Assembly: GCA_017654935.2 (NCBI GenBank)
Contig: CM065713.1
Span: forward strand, 13,423,974-13,487,973
Source: Phymorhynchus buccinoides
Taxonomy: Eukaryota > Mollusca > Gastropoda > Neogastropoda > Raphitomidae
Direction of reading: 5' to 3'
DNA: 64,000 bases
The notes under the pieces were generated by a model, which did not search any database, was not told the DNA's origin, and was given only the letters and a program-made list of their open reading frames with translations. Below are positions 29,561 to 42,900 of the stretch, piece by piece. Within the stretch, counting starts at the first letter, position 1, and each line of letters starts with the position of its first letter. The position numbers were made by a program, and so were the translations under genes.

Positions 29561-32500
29561 TCGTGAGCGATCTTGGTTTTGTAACGTTCTTGTGTTAATT
29601 TTGTTTTGTTCTTCAGCGCATAGCGACTCCTCATTTGGTCGAGGAGTGTGACCTATATAATGATTCACTATTATCTCAAAAATTGAAAATAATGCTACTT
29701 TAATTCTTCGATTGCTCACATCATGTCAATGTGAACATTGTCTGCATGGTTTTCATGAATAAAACACCTACACAATGCTCAATTAATCATACTCATACCA
29801 CACACTCAACACAACTGAATATAGCCCTAACACCATGGAACCTTGACCCTAGCACATAGCACACAAAACGAAAGTCGGCCCCAAGGGACTGCACCCATAA
29901 CCGCCAGGCGAGTAGCGCGGAGTCGACTCACCCTTCTTCCGGGTATGACGCGCACCCTTGGGCAACGGATATGTCATGCGTAAATTTTCCAGCCTTTCAA
30001 CTCACACCTCCGGGCCTACCCTACTCCACCTTCATTCTGACTCTTGTCTCACTCTGGTGGGTTCGTTCCGTGTCGCGCTTTAGCTTTGTCGCGAGTTCAG
30101 TTCTCTCGGAAGGCTGTTAGTCCATCCTATCGATATTATTCATGTCATTTCCTTGGTGCTCGGTACTATTGGTTGTGAAAATTAACTTCGTTCACTCTGT
30201 TGTTCATTTTCGGCTGCCACGTGTGTCTGGCGTCGCCATTAGAGTGCTTTCTGCACCCCTCGGCTCTCACGTCGGGGGGGGAAAAGCAGTTGTTTCTGTT
30301 GCGTGTCGCTCGCGTTTTGTGTTTTTCTGTTTCCAAGTCAGTTGACTCTTCTTCCGCACACTACGGCGACCCTCTTGGGCAGGTTATTCTTAATTTTCAA
30401 GAAGTTTTCGTCTACTCCCCCTCACCAAATCCTACGTCTCAACCGTCCAGTCCACAGCCTCCCCGTTTCGTTACACCGGCCCTAACGGTGTCGGAGACCA
30501 TTCCAGTCCAGTTATTCTCCCTTCGGAGGTCTTTGCTGCTCCTTCTCTTTTAGTGGCACTCGCACGGATTTGTACCTACGACATCTGCACCTCTTCGCGG
30601 GTTTATACAGGCGCTCACCTCCCTTTCGCAGCGACAAGAATCCTTCCTCTCATTTCGGTACTCGTAGCCAGAGACGCGTATTCCGCAGTTGTCCTCTCTC
30701 TAACGTGAGATCTGTCACGAGCCGCACGCCATCTTCTTCTTCTGTCACACAGGCTTGCACTCCACGGACCGGCCCGTTGATCCCGCTCCAACACCCCCCC
30801 CCACCCCCCCCCCCCCGTCCAGCCGTCCGACCTCAAACCACGCAGGATAGCGCAATCCCTCTTCCACCACTATGGTCGTCCCGCATCCTCGTGGCGCTTG
30901 TGTGTTACGCGCAACAGACGGGCCCTCCCCTCCGGTGAGCCTTCGCCTCAGTGACAGCAGGTCGACTCCAGACCTGTCCACCAGACTGGTCCAGTCTGTC
31001 AGGCCCAATCACTCCGGTGGTCACCTGGCACCGGTACCTCCCAGGATCGGGGCACAAGGCACTGTTCACTTTCCTCGACCCGTCCGGGCTCACAATCCCT
31101 CCACTCACGTCTCGCAAGCGCGAGAGGTTACCAGCGACCAGTCAAACTCGGCTACGGTGCGCGGCACCTTCACTACCAGATAAGAGTCATGCCCCCCTCC
31201 CGGGGATGGCCTACTCAGTGATCCTCCCCGCGCACGGCGCGGTTGGGGCCTACTTGGCAGTCCACGCAACCGGACAATTCGACGTTTGTCTCACGGTTGT
31301 GAGAACGGTTTACTCCCGGTTCTCCACGGTGCTTACCCGGTCCCCTCCGTGTTTTCCACCCGGTATTCATCCGGTTTCTCCGGCTCCGTCTCCGGTTCGC
31401 TTCGGCCCAACACGCGGACATACCGGGCGCCGACTGGCCCCACGGTTGGAGCTCTTGGCTTTCCACCGCAAACGGTTATTGCCTTCCCGGTTGCGACGCA
31501 CCCCGTTCCCCGGTCCTGCCCGCGTGGAGTTTACCACCGGTAATCACCGGTTGTCACTCCCGGCTTGCCGTGGCCAACGCGGACATTGCACCGGAAAGGG
31601 TTCGACCTAGAACGGCAAACTTCCGATCGATGCCAATTTCCGGTTCGTTCCTCCCGGTTTGGGTAACCCGGGAATGCACCCCGAATCCGCACGGAGGACG
31701 CCCGTTCTCACGCGTTCCGGCCGGTGTTCAGTCGCATCCTCTCACAGCCCCTACCCGCAGAGGCCCTCAGCCAGCGCCATCGGACTCGGTGGTTGTTTGG
31801 ACTCTTGGGCCGACAATTACTCAGCAAGTTTCACCACGGCCCAGACCCCTCCACGCGGAATTCTCTGAGTTTTCACGTCCGACTTTGAGTCACGACACTG
31901 GACAACTGGACCTCACGTCGCCCGACGTCCCTCACTCTCCTCACGACGTCCTCGGCTTCAAGAATCCTTCTCAAGATTAGACTCGGTCCCGTCGATCCGT
32001 GCCTTACGTGGTACCTGTGCGTTTCTTCCACCATCAGGACCGCTCCGCCACCAGATCACGCCGGTTGGCTCTCTTCTGCAGGCACAAGAGACTTCCCGGA
32101 CTTCCAAGCACACACTCCTTCCGGCCACGGCAAGGATTTCCGGTGCGTCCTACACGCGCGGACGTTCACGTCTTAGAGCGACACGGCAAGGCTCCTTTCG
32201 TTTTGCCTGAAAACAGATTGCTGCAGCGACAATGCTGGCGCGCGTTCTCAGCCCGGACCCTCCCCGTCTCAGCTCTCGGGACCTTTTTGCGTACACACTG
32301 GATTCAGACCTTCGCCGCTTCCCCACTACCCGACGCGAATACCTGCCCTGCCCCCTCACGTCTCAAACCCTTCTCTGAGGCATGGTGGCCCCCAGTCCCC
32401 CTTGGCGGTACTTGCTGCTGTTCCTCCCGTCACGTTCAAGCCTCGGCCTTCAAGTCTCTCTGAGGAATGTATGGTTCTCTCAGGGGGCTTGTCGCATGGC

Positions 32501-33224
32501 CACCTGTCTCTAGTGCAAAACTTGGCGGCAGTCCCTAGGGCAAACATTCCCCAAAAGGGCGGCCACCTTCTGATTCACACGGCGGAGCTTTGCCCGCCCG
32601 GTTTTTCAGTTCTTCAGCAGCAGCGTGGATGAACCGCTTCCGTTGGCAGTGAGTCTCTCTAGCCTTTTGGGCAATGTGCTTACAGAGCCTCTCTCGATGT
32701 CACGGCTGGTGTGACAGGTTCAAACCTGTGCCCTTGGCCCCCGGGATTCTTTCTCGCGCGCAGAACAGGTTATTTGCTCCCAGGGCCCAAAGGCACGCGT
32801 TTTGCGCTACTCTTGCCGCCTTCCCGGCCACCCCAGTGGCTCCCTGCCTTCGGGGAAGCAATCGCGCTCTCCCCCCGTTCCTCGAGGTCCTCTTCACCAG
32901 ACGGAAGTCAGCTGACTAGCCCAGAACGGCATACAATCTATCGCCGGCCCTGTTGACACACAGCCCAGTCCCACACCCACATTCGCATCCGCGCGCGTAC
33001 TTCCGTCCCACGCTCTAAGCCCAAGTGTGGCGATATCACACTAGGCTCCTCCCAACGTGCCACCAGGCCTTGAGGCCCCCCTTCACAGTCTTCTCGTGGC
33101 ACACAGGAGGCCGAGCCCTCCAAAGAGTAACGGCCGATCCTCGTCCGCTCTTGGAGATCACTCCATGAGAAGTGGAGGACCTTCTCTTGAAGGGCCCCGC
33201 CGGGCCTGCGCACCCTCAGTGAAC

Positions 33225-33330
33225 GAGTTGCCCCAGTCCGCCGGTTTCTATTACCGACTCATTCATGACAACCGGTTCCTGCAGCAACCGCGTTTTATCA
33301 AACACATTCCCCCGACGTTTCTCGGCCCAT
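33225..33330 (+). pseudogene. Possible start of DIRS reverse transcriptase domain
   Basis: The frame reads PQSAGFYYRLIHDN. An SPG(F/Y)YSRL-like phrase precedes the first RT motif in DIRS-type polymerases. Downstream motifs, including a YLDD box, could not be read through the frame breaks, so this is tentative. Confidence 0.25.
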
Positions 33331-34967
33331 TCTGACTCTACACATTGTGCCGGCGATCTCTTCAGGCCGTTCTAACGGGTTTTGGTCTCTGTTGCTCTAC
33401 CGTTTCCAAGTCAGTACCGTTGAAATGTTTTCATCCACAGTTATCCTGACGTCACTTCGGATACATTGTTCACAGTGCCTCAGCAGTGACGGCCAGGCAC
33501 CACCAGGTGCGTAGCTCCCCTCCCCGACCGACTACTCAGTAACGAAGGCGGTCCACACTTACGCTGTCCCCTCGTCACTTTCTTCAGTGCTGCATCGGGG
33601 TCGACGAGTTCGGAGCTCCTCTACCTCTGGCCATGGCACTACAACATAGGCCCTCGCAGAGAGAAGTCAGACGTCGCGCACTCACTCTCATCTTCACGGC
33701 TATCTCAACCAGAGTAGTGTCTCAACCCGTGTTCGACTCGTCTCGGCCGTTCCCAGTCATCCTGCTGACCTGTTCCCCGTCCCGACATCTGCGCTTTAAC
33801 TGTCGGCTAGCATGATGATCCACACCTTCGACAGCCGTCACGATCACCGAACGCGCACCCGCTTTCAACCTAAAGTCTGTTTCGACGGGAGTGATTTGCC
33901 TTCCTTAAGGCCCCCCCACCTGTTTTTGTTGGTCTTCCGCGCGTCTCGTTCCGGACCGAGCTTTTGAATGGTTTAGGTCGAGGCTGTGTCATCGTCACGT
34001 TCTGCACCCTCCGTTTCGCTTCATTTGCTACTACATGTTCTTTCACGATCTCGGTGGGGGACATGTTTTCCGCGTCATCCTGGTTTCGATTTGACGTCAG
34101 CGATAGCACACTATGTTGCTGTTGCTGTCTGTTCCTTCTTCGCATAGGCAGTTTTTAATTTTCTTTTTCATTTAACCCTCCCTACCGCATCGAATTGTCT
34201 CCGCTGGTTTATTCCACCCAGTCACCACGGGGGTCCCTTTTCTCGCGGTCTTAGCATTGTCAGAGTTGGTTACGAAGTGCAGTCGCACATTCGTACCGTG
34301 GTTTCGCAGATTTTGCTACGGTTCAGAGGCTGACATCTGCTTGCTCTTGCGGATTGACTCACCTAGTACTGTAGCTGTCTCTATCCCGCCATCGGTCTTT
34401 GCTTGCCCCGACATTGTGAACTAGTGCCTTGTCAGTTATGTTTTTCTGACCCAGACTCGCCCCTCCCGATCGATATTTTCCAGTTGCAAAAGGGTACGAG
34501 CCAGTGTTGTAGTGGCCCGGTCGGCCATCCCCATACCGCTACCCGTAATGTATCAGGCCCTCGTGGCTGCTCTAGGTGACCCCTCGATCCGGCAGGTTGG
34601 TCCTCTTCTCCAGTATCGAGCGTTCTGCCACTCGGCCTTCACCGGCGCTACCCGTACCGACTAAGCTGTACGCCACACACACCTGACTCGCACTTCTCTC
34701 TTGAAGGCATGCGGTTGTATTCCTCCCCTCTGATGTTTTGCAACTGCACATCCCCCGGCGTGTTGAAGAAGTCCTCCGGGCGCACCCCGGACGCTGATTC
34801 TTGTCACACCCAATGTGGCCCAAGAGCCATTGGTTCCAAGAGCTCCTCGACATGGCGCAAGACGGTCCTCTTCGCTCCAATATCACTCCCGCAATCCTGG
34901 CTGTCAGTCAAGAAGCGGTGCTCGGACACCCGTGCCCTTTCAAGGCTAAACCTGGTAGCATGGCGGC

Positions 34968-35053
34968 TGTCCCCCCCCCCCCCCAACCCCACCCCCCCCT
35001 CCCCCCCCCCCCACCCCCCGTCCCCCTCCCCCCCCCCCCCACCCCCCCCCCCC

Positions 35054-35091
<38 letters not shown>

Positions 35092-35103
35092 TACCCCCCC
35101 ACG
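34968..35103. repeat. Poly-C/poly-pyrimidine tract in DIRS copy 1
   Basis: About 135 bases of nearly pure C with single T/A interruptions. It lies between gag/RT-like and recombinase-like sequence and is absent from the corresponding place in copy 2 (about 41,730-41,780), so it expanded after the copies separated or is an assembly artefact. Confidence 0.85.
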
Positions 35104-35464
35104 ACTAGGCCCTTCGCTCTCAGGGCTTTTCCACGCGCACCGTGCGATCTCTTGGTCGGCCTCTCGCGCGTAAGTGCGCACAAACGATCTGTATGATCTT
35201 CGCTGGGCCACCTGGTATTGCGTTTTGTCAGGAGAGCAAAGTTTGACACGCTTCGTCCCTACAACGGTCAGTTCTGGAGTCTCACTCTCTCACTTGTTAG
35301 AACTAGGAACTTTCTTCCTCTCAAACCTTGTCAGGTGTATATAGGCGCGGGTCTTCGAACTTAGCCCACGATCTAGTTTACGGCCGGAAATCTCTCGGCC
35401 TTTGCCAGCTTCTACACTTCCGGACGCTCCGTGCGCCCTCCACAGGCCCCCGCACGAACGGTTC

Positions 35465-36130
35465 CAGTGTCCTCACGTACGGGACATCTCTTGTTGGTTC
35501 TGCTTTTCTCTGGACGCAAATTTGAACCCCTGGAGCGTTTGTCTTCTTTAAGCTTTGACCTCTCCAAGACAGCTTTTTTCTCATTTCTTTCGCGCCACCT
35601 GCCGTCGCCAACCACCACAGTTCTGCCATCCCGCTCGCACGTGGTTACACCCACACCCAACGGACGTCACACGTCGAGTGACGTATTCTCGTCCTGTCTC
35701 CCTTTTCTTTACTCCCGGCAGTAGTCCGTGCAAAGAACAAGTACCTGGTTCTATCGTTTCCTCTCCTTAGTCTATTTTTCGATGTCACTCAGCGCTCCGT
35801 TTCTTCCTGGGTCCTGCATGACTCCGTGATCATACTTCCTGATCTGCCCCGCTCAGGGCTCTTCGTTCTTATTCTGGCTCGTAACCCAAAGTCCTAAGAA
35901 GGGCTAACGTCGCCTGTTCGTCTCCTTTAATCCCAAGGTTTTAAACTACGCAGCGACTCGTGGCTAAGGCGTACTGTGTCCACGTTGGTTCCTCGACCTC
36001 ATTAAAGTTGGCATAGCCCTGCTCGCCTGGCTAGTTACCACGATAACCCCATTCGCGACCCCCACGAGTTCGCGGGCCATCAGCTCCTTCCCCTGACGCG
36101 GTAGTCAAGGTCAGCTCCATCTCTTGTGAA
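35465..36130 (+). pseudogene. Tyrosine recombinase remnant, DIRS copy 1
   Basis: The frame shifts between segments: GRKFEPLERLSSLSFDLSKT (compare the PFEPLE-x-x-SL-x-x-L-(T/S)-KT pattern of DIRS/Ngaro recombinases), then VRAKNKYLVLSFPLL, SLFFDVTQRSVSSWV, and finally a broken active-site box at 36,063 (CACGAGTT-C-GCGG, the HELR motif with one inserted base). The family splices DNA circles into the genome with a catalytic Tyr and an RHR triad. The reading frame is interrupted by single-base indels. Confidence 0.55.
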
Positions 36131-36925
36131 GGTTTATCGCCTATCAGCGTCTGCGTAGTCGCAGAACACCTTTCTTCAGTTTACCTGAGGCATTCTGCCC
36201 ACCCGCCTCCTAAGGGCGAAGACGACTCCTTTCGCCACTGCTAGCAAAGTGGTCGCTTTCGCACGGTCCCACAGGTCTCCTTGTGTAGTGTGAGTTCCCG
36301 TGTTTTTCTGTGCCTCTGTTTTTTCTCCTGGTTCTTGGCCTATATATTGCACATGACTGTTTGGGACGTATCGTATTTGCATATTTTCAGGGATGCTTGT
36401 TCAATCTTTCGGGGGATTCTCATTAGGAGCTGTTTCAATCTTTATGATATGCTCTTAGGGTTGTATGGTCCCCTTGTGTCAGTGGCACGCAGACACCCGA
36501 CACCCACGTTGGTAATCTGCAGTTGTTTTGAGTGTTGGTCATAGTTATGATTAACATTAGATTGGTGGATTGTCTTGATTATCCTACTATCTATTTAATA
36601 ATACTTACCAACACTCAAAACAAAAAAATGTTCCAATCCAGCCTCCCTCCTGATGCGGGGCCTCGTAAAATTACACGGACAGACATACTCACGGCTGTCA
36701 CCAAGGCGTGCGCGTCATACCCGGAACGCGTAAGGGAGTCACTCCCCGCTGTACTCCCTGGACGGTCATGGTGCAGTACCTTGGTTGGCACTTTCGTTTT
36801 AGCGATGTGCTAGGCGTTCTAACGGTTACAGGTCCTGTTTAGGATGCAAAGCAGTTGTTTGGAGTGCGCGTAAGTATTAATTTAAATAGATAGTAGGATT
36901 AATCACACAAAATCCACCAATCTAA

Positions 36926-39900
36926 TTTAATCCTACCATACCAACCTCAAAACAACTGCCATTAGCTAAAACAACCTGAAACCTTACCCTAGCACATAGC
37001 CTAAAACGAAAGTGGCCCCAAAGGACTGCCACCCAACCGCAGGGAGTAGCGGAGTGACTCCCCCTACCTCCGGGCATGAACGCACGCACCATCATGGGGA
37101 ACACGAACTGTCATTCTTAATGTTCCAGCCTTTCAACAACACCTGGCCACTACCCTGCTCCGCCTTTTCTGACTCTTGTCTATCTGGTGGGTCTCGTCCG
37201 TTTGTTTAGCTTTGGTCTATTCAGTTTCTTGGGAAGGCTGTAGTCACTCTATCGATACGATTCTCATTAGACATTTCTTGGTGTTCGCGTGTAATTGAAA
37301 AATTATTTGCGTTCACTCTTGCGTCTGGTTCGTTTTCGCGGGTGGCTTCAGCATCTATCATGATTTGGCTTCTTGCACCCCTCGGTTTTCCACTTCGGGG
37401 AATAGCAGTTTCTACTTCGTTTGTTTTTCTGTTTTCAAGTCACGTTGAGCTCTTCTTCTTCTCACTAGGGACCCATTTGGGCAGGTTATCTCGACATCGT
37501 TCTCAAGAAGTTTGTCGGTCTAATACCCTCACAAACCTACGTCGAACGCTCCAGTCACAGTCCGTTTCGGTTACCCGGCCTAACCGGTCGGATCCCATTC
37601 CAGTTTTCTCCCTTCGGAGGTTTTGCTCCTGTCCTCCTTTTCCGTCGCTGGCAACTCGCAGCGCCTTCCTGTTACTATCGTCACTTGGACTCTATTCCGG
37701 GTTTCAGGGTTCTCCCTTTCGCATCGACAGAAATTCTTTCCTCCTATTTCGGTTCTATGTTTAACCAGAGCACGGGCATCCACCAGTTGTCTCTGAGTTC
37801 TAAACGTGAGACTCAGTCACTGGCGCAGCCTCTCTACTTCTTCTGACGCACAGGCTTGCAGCCAGGCAGCGCCCTGTCCGCTAAGACAGAGTCGACCTCA
37901 CACACGGGATAGCAATCCTTTGCCCACCTCCTGGTTCCCGTCCTTCCTGTGGGCGTGTCTTACGCGAACAGAGAGGCTCCCCTCACGGGGAGCTTGCCTC
38001 AGTGACAGAGGTGATCCCTCCGTACCACCAGAATGGCAGTCTGTCAGGCAAATCATCCGTCGGTACCTGGGAGGTACCTCCCGGCATCGGGACACGGCCC
38101 TGTTCCCTTTACTGAGTCCGGGCGCCTCAATCCTCCACTCAAAGTTCGAGGGAGAAGCCGTTACAGGACAGTCAAATCGGTCGGTGCGCGCCCCGGACCA
38201 CCTTCCACATGCACCCGCATCAAAGCGTCCATACACCCCTCCGCGGGATGGCCTCTCCAGCTGATCCTGCGCGCACTGGCCGCGGTTGAGGCGCATCTTG
38301 GCCCCGTCACACCGCACAACCGAAATTCGCTTCTCACCGGTTGTGAGACGGTTTCCTCCGGTTACTCCGCGCGTGCTTACCCGAGTTCACCCTGGCTAAA
38401 CACCCCCCCCGGTATTCATCCGGTTTACTCCCAGGTTGTCTCCCGGTTGCTTGGCCAACGCGGGACATTACCGGGGGATGCACCGGTTGGCGCCGCACCT
38501 CGTGGATTACCACCGCAACCGGTTATTTGCCTTCTCCCGGTTGCGGAGGACCGTTTCCTCCGCGTTCTCCGGTGTTCTCCCGGCTAACTCATAACGGCTT
38601 TGTCTCCCGGTTGCTTGGCCAACGCGGACATCACCGGGAAAGGGTCTCGCTAGAACCGGCAAAATTCCGATGATGAATTTCCGGTCGGTTCCTCCCGCTT
38701 CGATGCGCGCCTCAACACGCGGAATGTGCCCGCTACGCACGACCGAGGACGCACAGCACGGGAAAGCGAGCTTCGCCTAGAACCGGAAAATTCCGATGAT
38801 GAACTTTCCGGTCTCGCTTCCTCGGGTTGCGGTTCACACCCGGGAATCGTATCCGCCTCGCACGCGACACGGACGCCACGTCACTGCCCGGTTCCCGGCC
38901 CAGGTAGCTCGCCCAGTGATCCTCTCACTCCCTGTACCGGAAGAGCCCCTCTGCCAGGCATGGCCTTCGGTGGTGTCGTGACTTCAGGCGGCCGCCCTAT
39001 CAGAAGCTTCAAACGGCCAGACCTCCTCCAGGGAATCGCTCTGAGTTTCCAGTCCGACTTTGAGTTCAGACACATGGAACTGGACCCTCCGCGGAGGGCG
39101 TTCCTCATCTCTGTCCTTGAGTCACTCGGGTCAGCAACTCTATTCGTCAAGATTTTGTCTCGCAAGGCCCTTACGTGGTACCCTGTGCGTTCCCTCACTC
39201 AGGAGTCAGCCACTGATCACGCGGTTGGCTCTACTTCTGCAGGCCAAGAGCTCCTTGACTTCAAGCCACCCTCTTCCACGGCAGGCATTTGGTGTACAAG
39301 CGGAGTTCACGTTGAGGCACCCGGCAACGGTCCCTTACCGTTGAACACACAGACTAGCGATCCGAGCGCTCAATCTTTTTCTGAGCGCGCTTCTCAGCGG
39401 CCCCTCGTACTCATGTTCGGTTCCTTTTGCGCTACCTGGATCAGACCTTTTCGTCCCCCCTAACGACGGGAATACCCTGCCCTTCACCTCGTCTCCAAAA
39501 CCTTCTTATGAGGAGGTGCGAGTCCTTGGGTCCTGTGCTGTTCCTCCCGCATCACGTTCAAGTCCGCTCGAGGAATCTCTCGTCCTGGTTCTCGCAGGGC
39601 TTGTGGCATGGCCACCTCTCTCGTGCAACCTTGGCGGAGTCTCTAAAGGCATTCAGCCTCTGATTCACCGCGGTTTTCTCAGCTTCTTTTGATCAGGTGG
39701 ATGAAGCTTCCGTTGGAGTCTCTCAGCCCTTTTGGGCAATGATGCTCAGAGCCCCTCTGATGCCGGCTGGTTTGAAGGTTCAAACCTGTGCCTTGGCCCG
39801 GCCGATTCTTTCTGGCGCCAGAAAAGGTCACCCTTTCCGTCCAGGGGACACAAGGACAAGCGTTTTGCAGCTCAGCTTCCCCTTCCGGAGCTCGGGCTGT

Positions 39901-42900
39901 TAGGGGAAGAATCGGTTCTCCCCAGTTCGTCGACGTCTGCTCAAAGAGCGAAGCTCAGCTGATCAAGCCAGAAGGGCTATCTATCGCGGCCCCTGTTGCA
40001 ACCAGCCCCGTCCAAACCATTTTTCGTCCGGCCCCCGGTACTTCGCGTTCCCCGCTCTAGGAGTTGTGCCGCGATACATACTCTCAGGCCTCCTCACCCA
40101 GTTCAAAGGCCTTGAGGCCACACCCCCCTCTCCCAGTCTCTCCGTGGCAACAGAGAGGGGGCCGCGGGGGGGGGCGGTTCCGAGCACTTCCAAACGAAAC
40201 GGCGATCCTGTCGTTCCGGAGATCCTTCCACGAGGACAGTCGGAGGACCTTTCTCTTGAAGGGCGCCGGGCGCGACCCCCACAAGGTGAACGATCCCAGT
40301 CCGGGTTGAGACTATTCCCTGACTTTTTCAACCGCGTCCTGCCTCACCGGTATTATCACAACTTCCCGTACCGTTTACGCGCCCATTACGTGACCTAATT
40401 GGCCGGCGATCTCTTAGGCCGTTTAAAGGGTTTTTGTTCTCGTCTTTTCGGAGCCTCTCCTTCCTCTGGCCTGGGTATACCATAGGCACCTCGCAGAGAG
40501 GAAGTCAAGAGTGCGCAACTCCTTATTTCCACGGTTTTCAACATGAGTTGTTCAACTGTTGACTCGTTCGGCCGTTTCCATCATTGGTATCTGTTCGGAC
40601 TCGGTTCCGTCCCGATCTGGCTTTTAACTGTCCCCCCCGGCTAGCATGATCTTCCCTTATCAGACCGTCAGATCACCCCGAGCGGCACAGCTCCTAGAGC
40701 AACCTAGAAGTTGTTCGACGGGGTGATTTTTGCCTTTCCTTCAGGCCCCCCCCTTCTCAGGGGCTCGTCGGCTGTCCGTCACGACCGTTTTTACAGAGCA
40801 CCTGTTTAGGGTAGACGGGTGTCATCGTCAACCCCCCCACCCCCCCCGTTTAGCACACTGCTTTCGCTTTTTGTCTACATGTTTTCCTTTTCGTGTGGGG
40901 AAACTTTTCCGCGTCATCTGAGTTCGATTTGACGTCATGCGATAAGCAACTATGTCTCCTGTTGCCTGTCTCGTTCCTACCTTCATAGGACTTTGTGTTT
41001 TTTATTTTTTTATTTTGTACCTCCCTACCACGATCGAATTGTCTCCGCTGGTGTTTCAACAGTCAACGGGGGGTCCTTTCGGTCCGGTCTAGCATGTAGA
41101 GTTGCGTTACGAAGTGCAGTCGCACACTTCGCTACCGTGCGTTGCTCAGTTTGCTCAGTCAGAGGCTGAATATGCTGCCTTGCGGATTTTCATCCTCAGT
41201 ACTAGCTGTCATCTCATCCGCCATCGGTCCATTGCTTGGCGCCCGACATTATGAACGTAGTCTTGTCAGTTTGTTTCTGACCCAGACTCGCCCCCTCTTC
41301 GATCGCTATTTTACCAGTCTCGAAAGGCCGTAGCATTACGGTGTACGTAGCCCGCGTCCGCCACTCATAGTCCGTAATGTATCAGGCCTAGCTGCTCTAC
41401 GCTGACTCGATGCGGAGCCGTTGGCGATCTCTTCAGTATGAAGTTACATGGCATTCAGGTAGCCTCACCGTTCGTCACCGCTAAGCTGTACGCCACACAA
41501 TTCTCGCCACTCTTCCTCGAACGTGACATGACGTCTGTATGCTCCCCTATGATGGCACTAACCTCCCCCGGGTGTTGAGAAGAAGTCCTCGGAGCAAACG
41601 GTGGAATGATTATCGTCACACCAATGTGGCCAGGAGCCCGCGGTTCCCAGGAGCTCCTCGACCATGGCGCAGCAAGACGGTCCTCTACGCTAAATCTCAC
41701 TACACGCCACTCTGTCTTCAGTCAAGAAAGCGCGGTGGTCGGACCACCCTTGCCTTCAAAGGTCTACAAACCTGGTCGCAATTGCGGCCTGTCCGACTCA
41801 GCGCCTTCGCTATCAGGGGTCTTATTCCACCGCGCACCGTGGATCTGTGGGACGCCTCTCGGCGTAAGGCTACAACCGCACTCTTTATGCATCTTCGCCG
41901 GGCCACCTAGGTCTTTGCGTTTGGCAGGACGAAGAAAGTCTTGACCCGCCTTCGTCCCTCAACGGTTCCAGTTCGTGAGTTCCCTCTCTCACGACTGCGT
42001 AGAACTAGGAACTCTTCCTCTCAAAACCTTGTCAGGTTATAGGGCGGGTCTTGTTAGCACGATCTCGTGTCCTTTAAGGTTCCAAAAGTTTACAGGGGAA
42101 CTCTCTGGTTTGACCAGCTCTCCACTTCCTGCGCACGCTCGTGCGCCCTCCAACGCCCCGTCCGACACGGCCAGTGTCCTCAGTGGGACATCCTTTTTGG
42201 TTATGGTTTTTCTCGGCGTCAAACGCGGGAACCCCTGCGAGTCGCCTTGCTCTCTTACAGCTTGCACGTCTGCAAGACAGTCGCTTCGCCATTTCTTTTC
42301 GCACAATTCCCGTCGCCATCAGCAGTGGTTTGCATGCTCTGAGAGGTCTCACCAAGGATGTCAGTTCGAGGAGGGACTTCACGCTGTCTCCCTGTTTTTC
42401 TCCCGGAGTCCGTGCAAGAACCAGTATGGTTATGTTTCAATGATCTCCCTTGGCCTCCTTTTTCGAGTCCTTCAGCACTCGTGACTGGGTCCCTGATGCA
42501 TCGTGATTTCTTCCACAGTCTGCAACTCTAGGGACTCTTCGTTCTTCTATCTGCTCCGTCACCAAGTCCTTCAGAAGGGCTAACGTCGCCTGATGTTCGA
42601 TCTCACTTTCAATCCACAGCTTCACTGCAGCGATGTGGTAACGGGCTACTGTGTCCCGTTCGTTCCTCCGACCTCATTAAGTTGGCCTATGCCCGACCTC
42701 GCCTGGTTAGGTTCACATGATAACCACCATTCCGCGCCCACGAGTTGCGGGCCTCAGCTTTTCCCTGGCGGTAGCTCAAGGGTGCTCCCTCTTGTTGAAG
42801 CGTTATGGCACTCAGCGTTCTGGTGTCGCAGAACACCTCTTCTTCAGTTTTTACCTGACGGGATATCTCTGCATCAGGGCGACAGACGACTCCTTTTATC

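Larger units (their letters stand above)
29780..36925 (+). mobile_element. DIRS-type tyrosine-recombinase retrotransposon, copy 1 (decayed)
   Basis: About 7.1 kb, clearly GC-richer than its flanks. The left terminal segment (29,780-29,985) and the reverse complement of 36,690-36,885 share CCTAGCACAT, AAAACGAAAGT, GACTGCACC and CCGGGTATGACGCGCAC, that is, inverted terminal repeats. Just inside the right repeat, TACTTACCAACACTCAAAAC (36,602-36,621) has the orientation of the left terminus, as expected for the internal complementary region of DIRS elements. Tyrosine-recombinase coding is recognisable at 35,480-36,130. Frequent frame breaks make it non-functional as read. Confidence 0.65.

Noticed and set aside
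34709..35211. Poly-proline and poly-glycine frames
   Set aside because: They derive from a C homopolymer tract.
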